DNA of 64,000 nt from Brachycybe producta. Its lineage: Eukaryota; Arthropoda; Diplopoda; Playtdesmida; Andrognathidae. The stretch is taken from NCBI GenBank assembly GCA_036925085.1, contig JAUPFP010000003.1:11431008-11495007 (forward strand), written 5' to 3'. Positions 37,436-62,946 of the stretch are shown here, piece after piece. The notes below the pieces were generated by a model. It ran no database searches, had not been told where the DNA came from, and saw only the letters and a list, made by a program, of their open reading frames with translations. Both the position numbers and the translations under genes were made by a program. How positions within the stretch are numbered: the first letter of the stretch is position 1; each line of letters begins with the position of its first letter.

Positions 37436-39346
37436 ATGAAATAACTCATCTAATGGTCCAGTGGTGAAAGCACGTCACACTCGTAACTCTTCTCTGTTAT
37501 ATTACATTTTAATGATTGAGTGTAATAAAATAAGTAACAACGTCAATCTACATTCGTCTCGCCTGTTCAACTATTCTTTTCAGCAACAGCTGTGATAACA
37601 CGAAATATCTTGGAGAATGACCCCGGCACCAGTCCTGAGCCCCGTAACAAGAGATCTACATTGTTACAATTAAGTGGGTCATTGTTGGGTCATAGGTATT
37701 TTTAAAACATTTGGTTAACATTAAATGGGCGAAAAGAATGTCGCCAACTGCTAACATTTCCAACATAAATTTTTACATTTGAGGGAACATTTGCTACTTG
37801 GGAGCTTACATATTAAATGTTGTGAGCCAGTTGTGGCTCAAAATAAAATTACATAAAATATCTATAGAAAATGGACTACAAGAGCTGTAAAAAGAATGTC
37901 AACCACATACGTGACAACTAACCTAACCAGGTCATTGACAGATAAGGAAAGAGAGAAAAACAAAAAAGGCTAGAGAGCACAAGATTGACCCTAAATGCAA
38001 TTAATTCATGACAAAAGCTAAAAAGCAGCATAAAAATGTAATATATTCATAATTTTACAAAAACTGGCAAAATCCACTAAAGTACAAATGGCTAATGCAA
38101 TTTCTTTTTGGTTGTTTTGTGCCACTAAAATATACTTGAAATTAAAATGAATTGCAATTGAGCAAAATTCATTGATGATGTGGAAGAGCATTTTTAAAAA
38201 AATAACGACATAGGATCAAACAATAGACAATACCCACAAATGTCAGTAAACCATAACTTGTGAACTTTGAACTAACATCATCAATAACATCTTGAACAAT
38301 CTTGAACAAATTTAATAAAATTGGCAAAAAAAACAAACTTCAAGCTAGTTGTCAGAAATAAGCTGCTTCAAGCCTTCGCTATCATTATAGGGTCTAGTTT
38401 TGTTTATTGTTATCTATATTAATCTGCCGCTGGCATTGCTCAATGGAGCAGTGTTTCTCAGGCTGTGGTTTGCGGGGGTGTGCCATTGTGGTCCGCAGAC
38501 GGGGACTATAGTAAATAAAATATTCTTACACTCAAACTGTCAGAACCGAAGTTCAGGCGAGCGGAGTGTGTTCCATTACTGCCTCAAGGCTGCTTAAGCC
38601 AGTACAATGAGTACATGCGGCACCATATGCATTCGAATCTTTAAATTCGTGGTCCGCATATGCATCGACTAGTCATCTAGTGGTCCACTGTTGGAAAAAG
38701 TTTGAGAAACACTCATATGTAGGGTAAATCCCGATGTTCCGGACAGATTGTGCCCTTAGACCATGTAGAAACATTGTGCCTCCTTAAAATTTCGAAAACA
38801 ACTTATTTTACAGCATCAAAAATACCCCCCAAAAATTCAGTTTTAACATGCAACGTCCATGCAAGAATTTTGATCATCTACCAATTAAATGTGATTATAT
38901 TTAAAAAAAAATTACATTAAATTGACTGACGTGCTCAATATTATGAAACTTCCGTCAATGGAAGCAATTAATTTTGACAAGTAATTAAAATTTCCAAAGA
39001 ATACGATAAACTCCCCCCAAAAAACGATAATAACCAACAGTGTATATGTACAAATTAACATATAGTAATTAATTAATTGTAAATTACTATACTTGAACAT
39101 GTATGGCTCGACCCATCTGGGTGACAGGCAATGATTTTAGTGCACAACCTTTCAATTAAATTTTAAAAAAAACTAATGTAAATAACGTAAACACTAATTA
39201 ATTTGCAAATTTAGAAACATGCAAATAGGTGGGGTTTCTAAACTAAAGTCATAAAAGCGAAAAGCAACACACAATTCAGATTCAACTCCAATATTCACAA
39301 ATTTCTATTCTTTGCTTTGCCACGCGCGCGCACACACATACTCGTA
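37436..39346. other. Spacer between LINE and ADH-C
   Basis: AT-rich, no gene. 38449-38713 is a hAT-type MITE with ends CAGTGTTTCTCA... and ...TTTGAGAAACACT. 37450-37500 resembles a tRNA A-box (TGGTCCAGTGG), perhaps a SINE fragment. A weak TATA-like CATAAAAG (39250-39257) lies 97 bases before the ADH-C start. Confidence 0.6.
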
Positions 39347-51445
<12,099 letters not shown>

Positions 51446-51676
51446 CAACACCTAAAAGGCTTGAGTGAAGTTAATAAGCAGGGTTGAGAAATTAGAAAAC
51501 TTTCTCGAAATATCAAAAGTATTACATGTAGTATTGTTGGTACCTTAGTTTTTAGTTTGTTTTTAAAATTTTGGAGTTTTTTTAGACTGTCATATTTGGT
51601 AGTTTTCACTACATCAGCATATATTTAATCTCAAACTAGATATTTTCTGAGTAAAAGCTATAAAAACAATTTCTAA

Positions 51677-51682
51677 AATAAA
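51677..51682 (+). terminator. ADH-C poly(A) signal
   Basis: AATAAA about 230 bases after the stop codon; no earlier canonical hexamer seen. Confidence 0.5.
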
Positions 51683-51921
51683 GAAAAGCACCCTGTACGT
51701 TAGGCTTAGTATTTATGTTTGCATTAAAAACACATTGAAAAACTAATTGTTTTTAAATTGAGCTGTGCTGATCTTTAAATAAGTTTGAAAATCCCTATTT
51801 TATTCATTTTTGATATTTTGTTTTTTCTTGAAAACAATTATTTTTTTCTTCCCGAATATTTTTCCGATTGTTATATGTTCTTAATTCCGAATTTGGCTTT
51901 TTTTTTCGTCTCGAATTTTAC

Positions 51922-52516
51922 AGCCCTGGAATCTCATTACAGAAAAAGTCATAAAATTGTGACAGTCATACCTGAGGATGTTTCGGTTTGTGTTCAATCA
52001 TTTTATGACTTGTCATATTATTCTGTACACCAGTCAATGACATTATTTCTCATAATAATATTTTGTAATTTGCTTTCGTGACTGTTACACGGTTATGAGC
52101 TGCATGTAACAATTTACTGTCGCATGAGAGTCTTATTTCCTTTCTGTAATGCGGCTTCTGGTTGTTATAGTATTATGTATTAATTATAATCTAATTTAAT
52201 GGTGTGTTAATTGGTTAATTATATATTATTTTTTGTGATGTTAGTAGATATAAGTTAAATAATCAGGGGCCTCTCATCATAAAAAAAAATCATAAAATTG
52301 TAACAGTCATACTGCAAGACGTCTCAGCTTGTGCGCAATTATTCATTTTATGACTTGACATATTAACCTGTACACCAGTCAATGGCAGTCATATATGACA
52401 ATTTATAATATTTTTAAAATTGCATTTGTGAGTGTTACAAGATTAGACTCTATGCGCTAGATATGACAATTTAATGTCATGTGACAGTCTTATCATCTTT
52501 CTGTAGAGAGGCACCA
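51922..52516. mobile_element. Two copies of a ~245-bp MITE between ADH-C and ADH-D
   Basis: 51922-52155 and 52264-52516 share ATCATAAAATTGTRACAGTCATAC, CATTTTATGACTTG and GTACACCAGTCAATG blocks. Each begins near a CTC block and ends with TTTCTGTA followed by inverted sequence (GGGGCCTCTC / GAGAGGCACC in the second). They are diverged direct copies. The rest of 51683-53113 is AT-rich and empty. Confidence 0.65.
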
Positions 52517-53113
52517 GTTTATTATTTTTAATTTGAATTAAAAAGTAATAGAATTTTGAAACTAATAAACAACTTTAAAAAAAACAGGAAAATAATGCGA
52601 ATGCAACCTTGCATTTTTTAAAAATATAAATCTGAATTGAAACCAGTTTTTACAAACTTATTAAGTATGTCCTTTATTTAGTCTGCATTAAAAAAAAATG
52701 TTTTTCTACAATGATTCTGTTCTGTGCTTTTTATAATAAAAATGGAATGACCCATAGTTAGTTTGCCTTTCAAAAGATATTTCATGTTACTAACTTGCTA
52801 CATGTATTATGTTTCAAGGTTACTTTCATACAAGTGTTATAACTGTAGACTATGACTGGGGTAGTAATAATACACACACATATAATAATTGAAAAAGTTT
52901 AAAAAAGTTTAGCCTCAACGACACCGTCTATAGCAAGGAAACGATTTTAAATGAAACGTTGTAATGTGATTGGTAGATTTAAATAAACACAGACACAAGA
53001 AAAAAAAGCACACACACACACACACAACAGCATTTGGCTAGCCAACAAGCAAACTTAGCTAAGTAAAAAGAAAGAAAAATCATTCTAACTTACAAACAAC
53101 TATAGTGAGCAAC

Positions 53114-56100
53114 ATGGCCACCACACAGGGAAAGGTAAATTAAAGTTACAGATAATTTGCATTTTCGAAAAACTTATTTTTTTTTACCGTTTTTCAGAAA
53201 ATTACATGCTCAGCTGCTGTTGTGAAAGAATTTAAAAAGCCCCTTACCATCGAAACTATAGTGGTTGATGTACCTCAGGCGAGGGAAGTAAGAGTGAAGG
53301 TAATATTAAACTAATTATATTAAAATAATTTTAAAATGTGTCGCTATTTTGTTGTATGCATAAAGCCGGGATTACACCAAGGAAACATTGGGCAACATCC
53401 TGGTTTAAGATACTTTTTTTGATTAATTTTCCTGGACAACTTGAACTTTGTTGTACTTTAATATGCTTAAAGGCGGTGTGTTTACACTAGACAACATAAT
53501 TTAATGTTGTAATGCATTGTACAACATGTGTTGTACAGGCTGGTATACAATGTAGGGTCACATGAATAAAATGTGAACATTTTTGCTCATGAGCATGAGC
53601 TCACAAGGCAAAAAATAACTGTTGCGCCCAATAGTCACCATATGAATAAAGCGAAACTGTGGCATGTGACGTGATGCGATGCACAATGTTTCCTGTGTGG
53701 CATGCTACAAACACCTCTACAATGGAGTGGTCAAGTGAAACGATATTGTCTTTTATTGAACAATATCGTGAATTGCCCCAAAATAGCATAAAATAAGCCT
53801 ACATGCCCAGCACGCCATACACGCCTTTTAGTATGACCCAAGAATATAGGAAAAAGTGAATTGTTGTGGGACACGTGGCAGCTTCCGGTGTAATAAGAAT
53901 GGCGCATGCTGCAAATTTTTTTTTTGAGTGCTGCATGCAAAAATTTCCTATGCTATGTCGCCAGTGGCATAGCTAGGTTTGGTTGTTCCTGGTCCTGCTG
54001 CCCCCTACTGCTTAAAACATTCCGCCCCCTTTGCACCCACAAAATGTGCCCTCCACACCTCTTGCGTTCCTCCCCCACTGTAGTTGCTGGGGTTGCGGGT
54101 TCCCAGCTACTCCCCTGGATGTCGTTTGCCACAATAAACATGCCACGCAATGTTTCCTCGGTGTATTCCCAAATTAAGATACATTTTGCCAGTGGCGCAA
54201 CAACGAGGAGGATGGGGGAAGTTAATCTCCGGGCGTCAAACGTTTAGAAATTAAAATGAAAAAAGTAATAAATTTTGAAATTTTACTTTTTCTACTATTT
54301 TTCTTATTGCATATAATGTAGTATTTTCATGTATTTTTTCAAATTATTCACACTAGTAAACCCGTCGTGCAATTTGCAAAATTTACAAAAAGTTTTGCAC
54401 TGCTATAAGCAATACCTACTTAAGAGAATAGAGTAGTTTTTGATTTTAAGCTAATACTTTGTACACACATGAGTTAAATGAATTCAAATTAAATGTGTTT
54501 TAGTTGAATTATACGGAATCCAGTTAAGGACATGAACACCAAATTAAAAATTGACTGTATTATTAATATTTTAAATTGAAATACTAAATATATTTATATT
54601 TAAGTCAATTAACTCAATATTGTCAGATTATTAAGTGAATAAATTGAATTCGACGACATATTGTTTGTTTTGCCCTTCACAGGGCTCTGTAGAACACGTT
54701 TATTATTTAAATGCATTTAAATTATCAGGTGTGTGTATTAGGTATAACACTTGCAAGCCTAAAATTTCACATTTATTCACACTATACTAACTACTCAAAT
54801 TTGTTTGAGTAGCCTGTAGGGAGGTAAGGGGCGTTCGCAGTAATGTAGTCTCCGTGCGCAAAATTCCTAGTTGTGGCACTGCATTTTGCTATGAACTTTT
54901 GCTTCCTGTTTCTGCAAAATTTGATCTTTATTGCACTTGAATATGCTTAAAGGCAGTGTTTACATTAGACAACGTAATTTAATGTTGTAATGCATTGTAC
55001 AACATGTGTTGTACAGGATGGTGTACAACATGTGTTGTACAGGATGGTGTACAACATGTGTTGTACAGGATGGTGTACAACATGTGTTGTACTGGATGGT
55101 GTGCAACACAGGGTGATTTAAATTAAAAAAGTGAGCATTATTTGCTCATGAGTCATGACTCATGAGCATGACCTCAGAGAGCAAAAAATAATACTGTTGA
55201 GCCCAATAATCACCATATGAATAGACTAAAGCTACAAAAAAAAATTAAAGCGAAATAGGGAGTACTTACTTGTTCTTAAAAAAATTGAGTTTGGTGAGGA
55301 GAAGACTCAGTTTTTATACATCTCCTGTTTCGCATATAGAAAGTGACTTGATTTTTTTAAAAAAATAATCTATAGTGAAGGAAGAATCAAAGTTCATTTA
55401 GTTTTTTAAAAAAATAGTATTGCATAGATTCAAAGTCACAACATTTGACGTACAAACATTTTTTTCTGATAAATGGTAATTCGTCTGGGAAATATTTTTT
55501 GTATTTTATTTTTTGACAGCATTGATCAAAATCTAACATACTTTATGAGAATGCTCAGTAGAAAAGTACAACGTTCGTAGAATATGAGCATTCTGTATCT
55601 GGCTCTAATGGGAAATGATCTGAGCAACTACTCTCTCAGATATGAGTAAAAGCTCTTGTTATTCATGTAAAAATGAGCAAATGCTCGTACTCCAACCATT
55701 TGAATAGCAGCAGTGGTAGTTTTTATTTCTTGCTCATGCTCAGGAGCAGTTGATGACCTCAGAGGTAAACTGTGTTAAAGAGACCATTACCTCCAGGGAT
55801 TTCTTTTCAAAATATTGTCAAGAGGCACCCAACGATTGCCAAAATTAAAATTTGAAATAAATCATTAATATAATTTAAAAAGTTAAAAATTAGTTGACTT
55901 CCTATAAATAGATAGATGTGCCACCAAACCACAAACATTGGCAATAAGATGAGAAAAGTATACACCTCTACTCGAATACTGATGTTGTCAACTCATTACT
56001 TTTAATTCATTATTTAAATGCAAGAAGATCTATTCCCTATTCATTTCAAAGTACTTTGGATTTAATTTTGGAATCATCCCACCTGCCATAGGGATTATGA

Positions 56101-59100
56101 GGGGATATAGACACTTGCCCTAAAGCCTAATGGAACATTTGCCCTAAAGCCAATTACCCTAATGGAACATTTGCCCTAAATCTACTTGCCATAAAGGAAC
56201 ATTTGCCCTAAAGGGATTTACCCTAATGGAACAGTTGCCCTAAATCTACTTGCTCTAAAGGAACATTTACCCTAAATCTACTTGCTCTAAAGGAACATTT
56301 GCCCTAAATCTACTTGCTCTAAAGTAACATTTACCCTAAATCTACTTGCTCTAAAGGAACATTTGCCCTAAATCTACTTGCTCTAAAGTAACATTTGCCC
56401 TAAATCTACTTGCTCTAAAGTAACATTTGCCCTAAATCTACTTGCTCTAAAGGAACACTTGCCCTAAATCTACTTGCTCCAAAGGAAGATTTGCCCTAAA
56501 TATACTTGCTCTAAAGGAACATTTGCCCTAAATCTACTCACCCTAAAACCACTTGTGTCATGTTTGCCCTTTTAGAGTAAATGTCCATTTATGGCAAATA
56601 GCTTTAGGGCAATGTCTATATCCCCTCACGATGTTATCCCCTACCCAGTACGGGGAAAGACATTGTTTTACGACAAAACGAACGCGTATTGTGTCGCACC
56701 AGACAATAGTTTTCACTCTTACAGCCAGTATTACGTTATTTATTTCAGCAAATGATCGTTATTATTCATTAATATGTACACCTTTTCTAACCTTGAAAAG
56801 GAAAATGATGAATCCTAGTTTGCCATTGGCGACAACATTTTCTATACATCAAAAAGTTGAACAGAGCTCGAATTTCTGCCATAAAATGTCAGTTGCTGTA
56901 GTGTCTTATGTTGTGTACCACATTTTACAACACATTACACCACTTTGTTGCCTAATGTAGAACCCATTTAGGATGTTTTATGAATTTTTTGTTTTCGGCA
57001 TTTGGTTATTCTGCTTTTCAAAAGTAGCAATAAGGAGAAATTGAAAGTATGTTTCAGACTCGTAGTTTTTCATAATTTAGCTTTTGAAAAACCAGAATAA
57101 CCGGTGTTTGAGGGTCGTCGACACTGTAAACTCGTCTTAAAATATTAAATAATTTAGTTTATCTTCCAATAACAATAATTTTTTTCATATTTATTCTAAA
57201 CAAGAAGGTTCCTGAGAATAATTTACATATTTTTGGGGGCGTTAGATGGTAGCCGTAGGAGTGTGCCACACTGATCACGTCGTGCAGCAAGGAAAAGACC
57301 CAACTCAGCCATTGCCATTCGTTATAGGCCACGAAGGCGCGGGCGTTGTCGAAAGTGTAGGGGAAGGTGTTACAAGTGTGCAACCTGGTAAGAATATAAG
57401 ACCACTGAATATAAGACCACTGAAGACAAATTACTTTTAAAAATAATCAATTACACTAATTAAATCAGTAAGAAACTAAGACATTCTTGTCTTGCACATT
57501 TCAGTAGGAATGTATTGCACTGCCAACATATTTCCACTGTCGCTCTTTCAGTTTCCATGCAATGAATTTTCAAAGTTGCATTGTCATGTAGCCTTTCTAG
57601 AAACATCTCAACCACGCCCACTCTGAATTTGCCTAATTTTTTTGAATAGTGCCATTGCACACTAGGAATAAAGACATTTTTGTCTTGCATATTTCACTAC
57701 GACTGTATTACACCCCGACATTCCCATTGTCGCTCGCTCGGTTTACTTGTAATGACGTTTTGAAGTTGCAGTATTATAACTAATTTATAGGAATGTTAAA
57801 TTTTTAAAGAGTTAAATGCCCCTCAAGGACTGAAAGACACTCAAATTAAATGAGTCTTTTTTTTGTTAAACATTGCCTGGTAGGACCTAACGATCAGTTA
57901 AAAGTTCTTTAATTTCAGCAGAGTCCAAATCACATCTCTTTGAGTGACTCATCAGTCAGGCATTTTACAAAAAAAGCAAAAGTAATTAAAAATAATTAGA
58001 AAGTAATTGTAAAGTAATTAGATTTCTAACAAAAAAAAATAATAATTACAATTATAAATTAGTCTAAAAAGTAATACGATGAATAATTACGAATGACTGA
58101 AAAAAGTAATTTAATTTACAGTAATTCGTTATTTTTGACAAGTTTCTTTTCCCAACACTAAAAATATTGTCAATGTCTTACAGGTGATAAAGTGTTAACT
58201 GTGTTTCTGGCCAACTGTCAAAAATGCAAAAGTTGCAAAGGAACGCGAACAAATATATGTGAAGACGGTTGGTAAGTTTGTAAAACCTGTAATTTAAATA
58301 TCTGACGTAATATTTGTCAGTCAGATTTAACAATATTATTTCTTTAGGGGCAACGAGGCTTACTCATTGTCGAGAAACACTGCCTATGGCGGAAAACCAC
58401 GTTTTTTGCTCGATGGAAAACCATTGTACCACATGGCTGGATCAAGTTCTTTCTCGGAATATGTTGTGTGTCCAGAATCTTCATGTGTTAAGGTGTTGTG
58501 TTAACTCTTTAAAATATTTTGTTTACAACTTGTTATTAACATTTAAAAAAAAGTATCAAGGTCAACTGTTTTGCTTTAAGGTGGGTATGTTAATAATAGT
58601 AAATGTTAATTAACAATTTTTGACTGTTTTTGTTTTTTTGGTAAATGTCGATAGTAAAATGCTAATAATATTTTTGACAACAATGTTGGTAGCATGTATA
58701 CAGGAAAATTATGTACGAGTAGAATGTTGCTAACAGTGTTGACAACAGATACAACTTGCTAGTAACATTTTGTTATCTACATCCTTTGATCAGGTCAGCC
58801 TCCAGAGTGGTCACAAAATCTCTGCTATTTACAAAGTTAGCAACAATATTATCGACATGTTAATGTGGGAAAAAAATCAAACGCTGAAAGCAAATGTTAC
58901 TGACAAGAGCTATTAACGAAATGTTATTAACATTTCTAGAGACTTTTAACAATGTTAATTAGTAGATGTTATCAACAGATGTTGATAACAAAAGTTAATA
59001 ACATTTTATAGGCCGATTCTTAATATTTGTTTAAAACATTGCTAATAACACCTTTTGAGCTCGTACCAGTTAAAGTTTTTAAAATATTGCATTTTGTTTA

Positions 59101-62100
59101 GATTAATCCAAAAGCACCACTGGACAAAGTTTGTCTTTTGGCATGTGGATATTCGACTGGATATGGTTCTTCAGCGAATGCTATCGACATTTTGCCTGGA
59201 GATAATGTGGCAGTGTGGGGATTAGGTGGTGTTGGATTGGCAGCCGTCGCTGGCGCCAAAAGCAAGGGGCCAGCGAAACTAATCGGCATAGACTTCAACA
59301 ACGATAAGGAGGAACTCGGTACAGATATATGTATAATAAGAGGTTCGGCAATAAACTAACAAGAATTTCGGGCGAAAAATATTTTTTACACTAAGAGGAA
59401 TGAGTCCATAATTTCGTTCAGATTCAACAAATAAACACTTTTCTGTGTTTTCTGCCAGTTTTGGAAACATCTACAGTCGCAGGCTTTTGAATGTTTTCAA
59501 AAAATTCAAAGGGGATATATACATTTGCCCTAAACACACTTGCCATAAAGGGACATTTGCCCTAAAAGGACGTTTGCCCTAAAACCATTTGCTCTAGTGT
59601 CTTTCGGTGGGGTATGTTAAATAGGTTCTGCATGCCACAGGCGAGTAAAAAACGCCAAATGACATAAATTTATACTACTGATTAGAGCAAATGTCATTTT
59701 AGGGCAAATGGTTTTTTTGACTGGCTGCCGTCCTGAGCCTCCCTTTTGGACCCGGGCTAGAGAACGGCAATGGTCTGGTTTGGTTTTCTTCTGTTCTGAG
59801 TATTTAATTTCCTCAGTACCCTGCCTAACTGGCGAGTATTCTCCTATCCGCCACCTGTTGAGGCACTCGATGGTGGACCAGCCGTTATACACGCCTAGCA
59901 AGACTAATGCATCTGTCTACACATGCAAACGCGTTTTGCTAGTGTTAACACCTACCGCACACCAACAAGATTCTCGTTATTTTATTGCCAAATCTCATTA
60001 TGTGTGGTGTAAAATCTTATAATTACAAATTCAATCTAGCTAGAAACATTGGAATCACCGATTTCATTAATCCGAAAGAACTGTCGAAACCTTTGCCTGA
60101 AGCTTTAATTGAAATGACCGATGGAGGCTTGGATTTTGCGGTAGTTTGCGTAGCAAATTCTAAAGCCATGGTAACGTTGAAATCTTGTCGTTTGATTTAT
60201 ATTATTAAAAAAAACTGTATTAACAAAAAACACGTGTAATATTATAGGAAACTGCTGTGCAATGTATAAATACTGGCGGCACAATGGTAATTGTTGGTTT
60301 TGGCGATCACACACCGATGAACGTGAATCCTATGGAAATGATTTTCAATCGTAAGATAAAAGGATCTTTCTTGGGTGGTACGTGAATTAAAATTCTTCAA
60401 ATTTCTTCTAAAGCCAAAAGTATATGATAAATTTGAAAATTTTGTCAAAAAAATTAGATTATAAACCGCAACACGATCTGCCGAAGTTGGTCGATAAATA
60501 TCTTGAAGGAAAACTTCCTTTAGACGAGTTCATAACTCACACCTATAAATTGGAGCAACTCCAGGAAGCTATTGATGCTCTTGGAAGGGGAACAAGGCAA
60601 GTACAGAGGTGACAAGGTGCTGCTGCTTCACTGGTGATGATGATGATAATTTATTTGATCGACATCGTAAAAAAAAAACCATTACAATTTTGTAAGAGAG
60701 AAGGGGGGGGTCTCCTGCAGGTAATGCCCCTTGCACTTACAGGCACTTCTTAGGCTATTTCGAGGGGATCGTGACTGTCGACTTTGCTTTTCAGCATAGC
60801 TGCTGTTTCACTACCCAAAGTTAACCAAAAACAAAGTACGCGCGCAATACATTCAAGAAAAATCACAAAGGTGGCAACGAGCTACACTTAAAAAATTAAA
60901 AAAATTACCAACTGGTTATAACAGCAACGTGATACGAAAGCCCCCAAAAGTGAAATAAGCAGTGTTGGGGATAATACTTTTAAAAAGTATTTTAAATAAA
61001 ATACAAAATAAGTTTCATGAAAATGTATTTAAATTAAAATACAAAATACAATTTTTTTACTTTTGTTTAAAATATAAAATACTTTCAAAAAAGTATTTAA
61101 AATACTAAAATGTTTACTTCATCTTATATTCCTTAAGAAGTAGTAACTGTTGGAAGCATTTGTCACTTAATCTATTTCTTCTTGGAATTACTCTCAAAGC
61201 TGCATTTGAGAAACAGCCTTTCAACAGTGGCTGATGAAGGTAAAGTTAGTTGCATTCAACTTCATGAAGGCAGCCTTGATGCTTGGAAACTGGTACAATA
61301 CTTGAATGTCTAACATTGGTTTTTCTTCAATGTAACGAAGGCATGCCAACTTAACTTTGTCAAAGTTTTGACAAAGTTTTACTTTAAAAAAATAATCTTC
61401 TGAAAGTAACAATTTTTTTTAATAGTATTTTGTAGTTTACAATTAAAATACTATAAATGAAAAGTAATTTCAAAATACAAATACATTAGTTAATGGACGT
61501 ACATGTATTTCAAATACAAATACTAAATACAAGAGAAGTATTTAAAATAGTATTTTAAATAGATCTACATGTATTTAAAATCCTCCCCAAAACTGGAAAT
61601 AAGTGAAAAGAATATAAAATGACATTATTCTTTAGAAGCCCTTCCTGAAGCCATCTTTACCTTGGGTAAAGCCTGGGATACACTATGTGTCGAATGCCTT
61701 CCAATGCTGGACGAATAAATAGTTTGACACACACCGTGACGCCTTGACACGAATAGTGATTGTCAGATAGAGAGCATCTAATGTTCAACATAGGGGAAAG
61801 TATTGAAAACGCATTAGGACAGGTGTCGGTTTTCTCGTCCTGTATTACACATTTTCCAATGTGTGATCCAATGTTGGACACATAGTCTGACCGGTTCATC
61901 AATTGCGAACGTACAAGTGTCCAACTGGCAAATGTTCGAGACAAATACGGGTACAACCTTGGACACACAGTGTGTCTCTCGCTTAGACCGGCAAGAAAGC
62001 TTATTACGGAAGTGTTCTCGACTAAATACTGTGAGAGTGAATTCCATATGAGGATAAGGCGGCTTAGAAAACAGTACTTTCTGTAATTTATTTTTCCAGC

Positions 62101-62946
62101 TAACAAAGTTAATATCGCTTTGAATGAGTACCGTTGAAAGAGGGGCAATAATAATAGTAGGGCAGTAACAATAATAAGAGGTTTATAGCTTAATATTATG
62201 CACTTCCGATACCGGTAGTGATTTGTTTTGTTTTAGTAATTTAGTAATTTAGTAATTTAGTAATTTAGTAATAGTAATAGTAATAGTAATTTAGTATGTA
62301 ACTAAACAAATGCTCCATACTGGAAATGTACGAAATAAACCCCAGTAACCTCGAATATCCGATTCGATTATAATTAGAGAATCGATTTTGTTCAGTTCTG
62401 ATTAATCATGTGAATCGTTATTTTAGTTCCAATTAATCATATGAATTGATTTTTTTAAAATTCCGATTAAGGTCGGGCCACACACACACATGCCCAGGCC
62501 GAGTCAGGGCAGGAGGTCGGCCGAGTGACGGCCGTCACCCAGTGGAAGAATTGTACCGTTAAATTGAATGCGTTTGTTTTCATAACAGCATGCGGTGACA
62601 GGACGGTGTCCTGGCCCTGCCACTGAGTCAGGGTGGATTTTGTCATGTTTTCTTTTTCCTGGTGACGGTGCGCTCTCGCCGCTCTTCAACGTTAAAAAAA
62701 CATCGTGCCACGTCACGATCTTGCGAAGCAGAATGAAAGCTCATTGAGTGGTTTCTCAGACAAGTTGGTTTCTATATTACTGGACCGACAACAGGGCCAG
62801 AGCGCTGCCATATTTTCGGCTCTGTCTCGTCCAGGGCATGTGTGTCCCATCCCGACTTTTAATCATCTGAATCTATTTTTTAGTTTAAATAATTAATTTT
62901 AAAATTTTTTGTACTTTTCAGTATTCGATCTGTCGTTCTTATGTGA
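53114..62946 (+). CDS. ADH: ADH-D: zinc-dependent alcohol dehydrogenase (MDR)
   Basis: 379 residues over 9.8 kb. Exons: 53114-53134, 53198-53299, 57246-57387, 58184-58271, 58348-58492, 59102-59318, 60040-60170, 60248-60377, 60458-60596, 62922-62946. Phases match the other three genes. Exon 5 is one codon shorter. Intron 9 uses a GC donor (AACAAG|GCAAGT); all others are GT-AG. Zinc ligands: [18 protein letters not shown]; structural [19 protein letters not shown] motif: GLGGVG...GIDFN. It lacks the class III-type Arg (WGN). Likely an active NAD-dependent ADH closest to ADH-C; substrate unknown. Introns 2 (3.9 kb) and 9 (2.3 kb) hold transposons. Confidence 0.92.
53962..54117. mobile_element. 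Small hAT-type MITE in ADH-D intron 2
   Basis: 156 bp, ends CAGTGGCATAGCTAGG and CCCAGCTACTCCCCTG; flanks TATGTCGC/GATGTCGT match at 6 of 8 positions. Same terminal family as 45715-46562. Confidence 0.7.
54453..54746. mobile_element. MITE in ADH-D intron 2, inverted relative of 39755-40096
   Basis: Reverse-oriented copy: ATACTTTGTACACACATGAG at the left, GGTGTGTGTATTAGGTATAA at the right, and the shared CAGGGCTCTGTAGAACA block inside. Confidence 0.7.
54900..55240. repeat. Dispersed repeat with palindromic 26-bp tandem units
   Basis: Second copy of sequence at 53450-53660 (ATATGCTTAAAGGC, AATTTAATGTTGTAATGCAT, CTCATGAGCATGA blocks). At 54996-55099 it has four 26-base units, each starting with TGTACAACATGTGTTGTACA, which is nearly self-complementary. 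The first copy has a single unit. Confidence 0.7.
56098..56628. mobile_element. MITE with internal 32-bp minisatellite
   Basis: Terminal inverted repeats TGAGGGGATATAGACA (left) and its complement TGTCTATATCCCCTCA (right). Between them about 13 units of ~32 bases containing ACATTTGCCCTAAATCTACT. A related TTTGCCCTAAA-rich fragment lies at 59510-59710 in intron 6. Confidence 0.75.
57388..58183. other. ADH-D intron 3
   Basis: 796 bp, AT-rich. A ~90-base stretch (TGTCTTGCACATTTCAGTAG..., 57488) recurs diverged at 57685, suggesting a degraded repeat. No gene. Confidence 0.5.
60597..62921. other. ADH-D intron 9 (GC-AG), repeat-filled
   Basis: 2.3 kb. 62469-62860 is a MITE with ends AAGGTCGGGCCACACACACA and complement of ACACACATGCCC...GACTTTT. 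62236-62297 is a TTTAGTAA/AGTAAT simple repeat. 60960-61590 is rich in AAGTATTTTAAAATAC-like inverted motifs. 61680-62050 has no supported coding sequence. Confidence 0.65.

Noticed and set aside
61657-62148. 163-codon minus-strand frame in ADH-D intron 9
   Set aside because: No recognised motif, lies within repeat-rich intron, and overlapping frames are equally open; unsupported.
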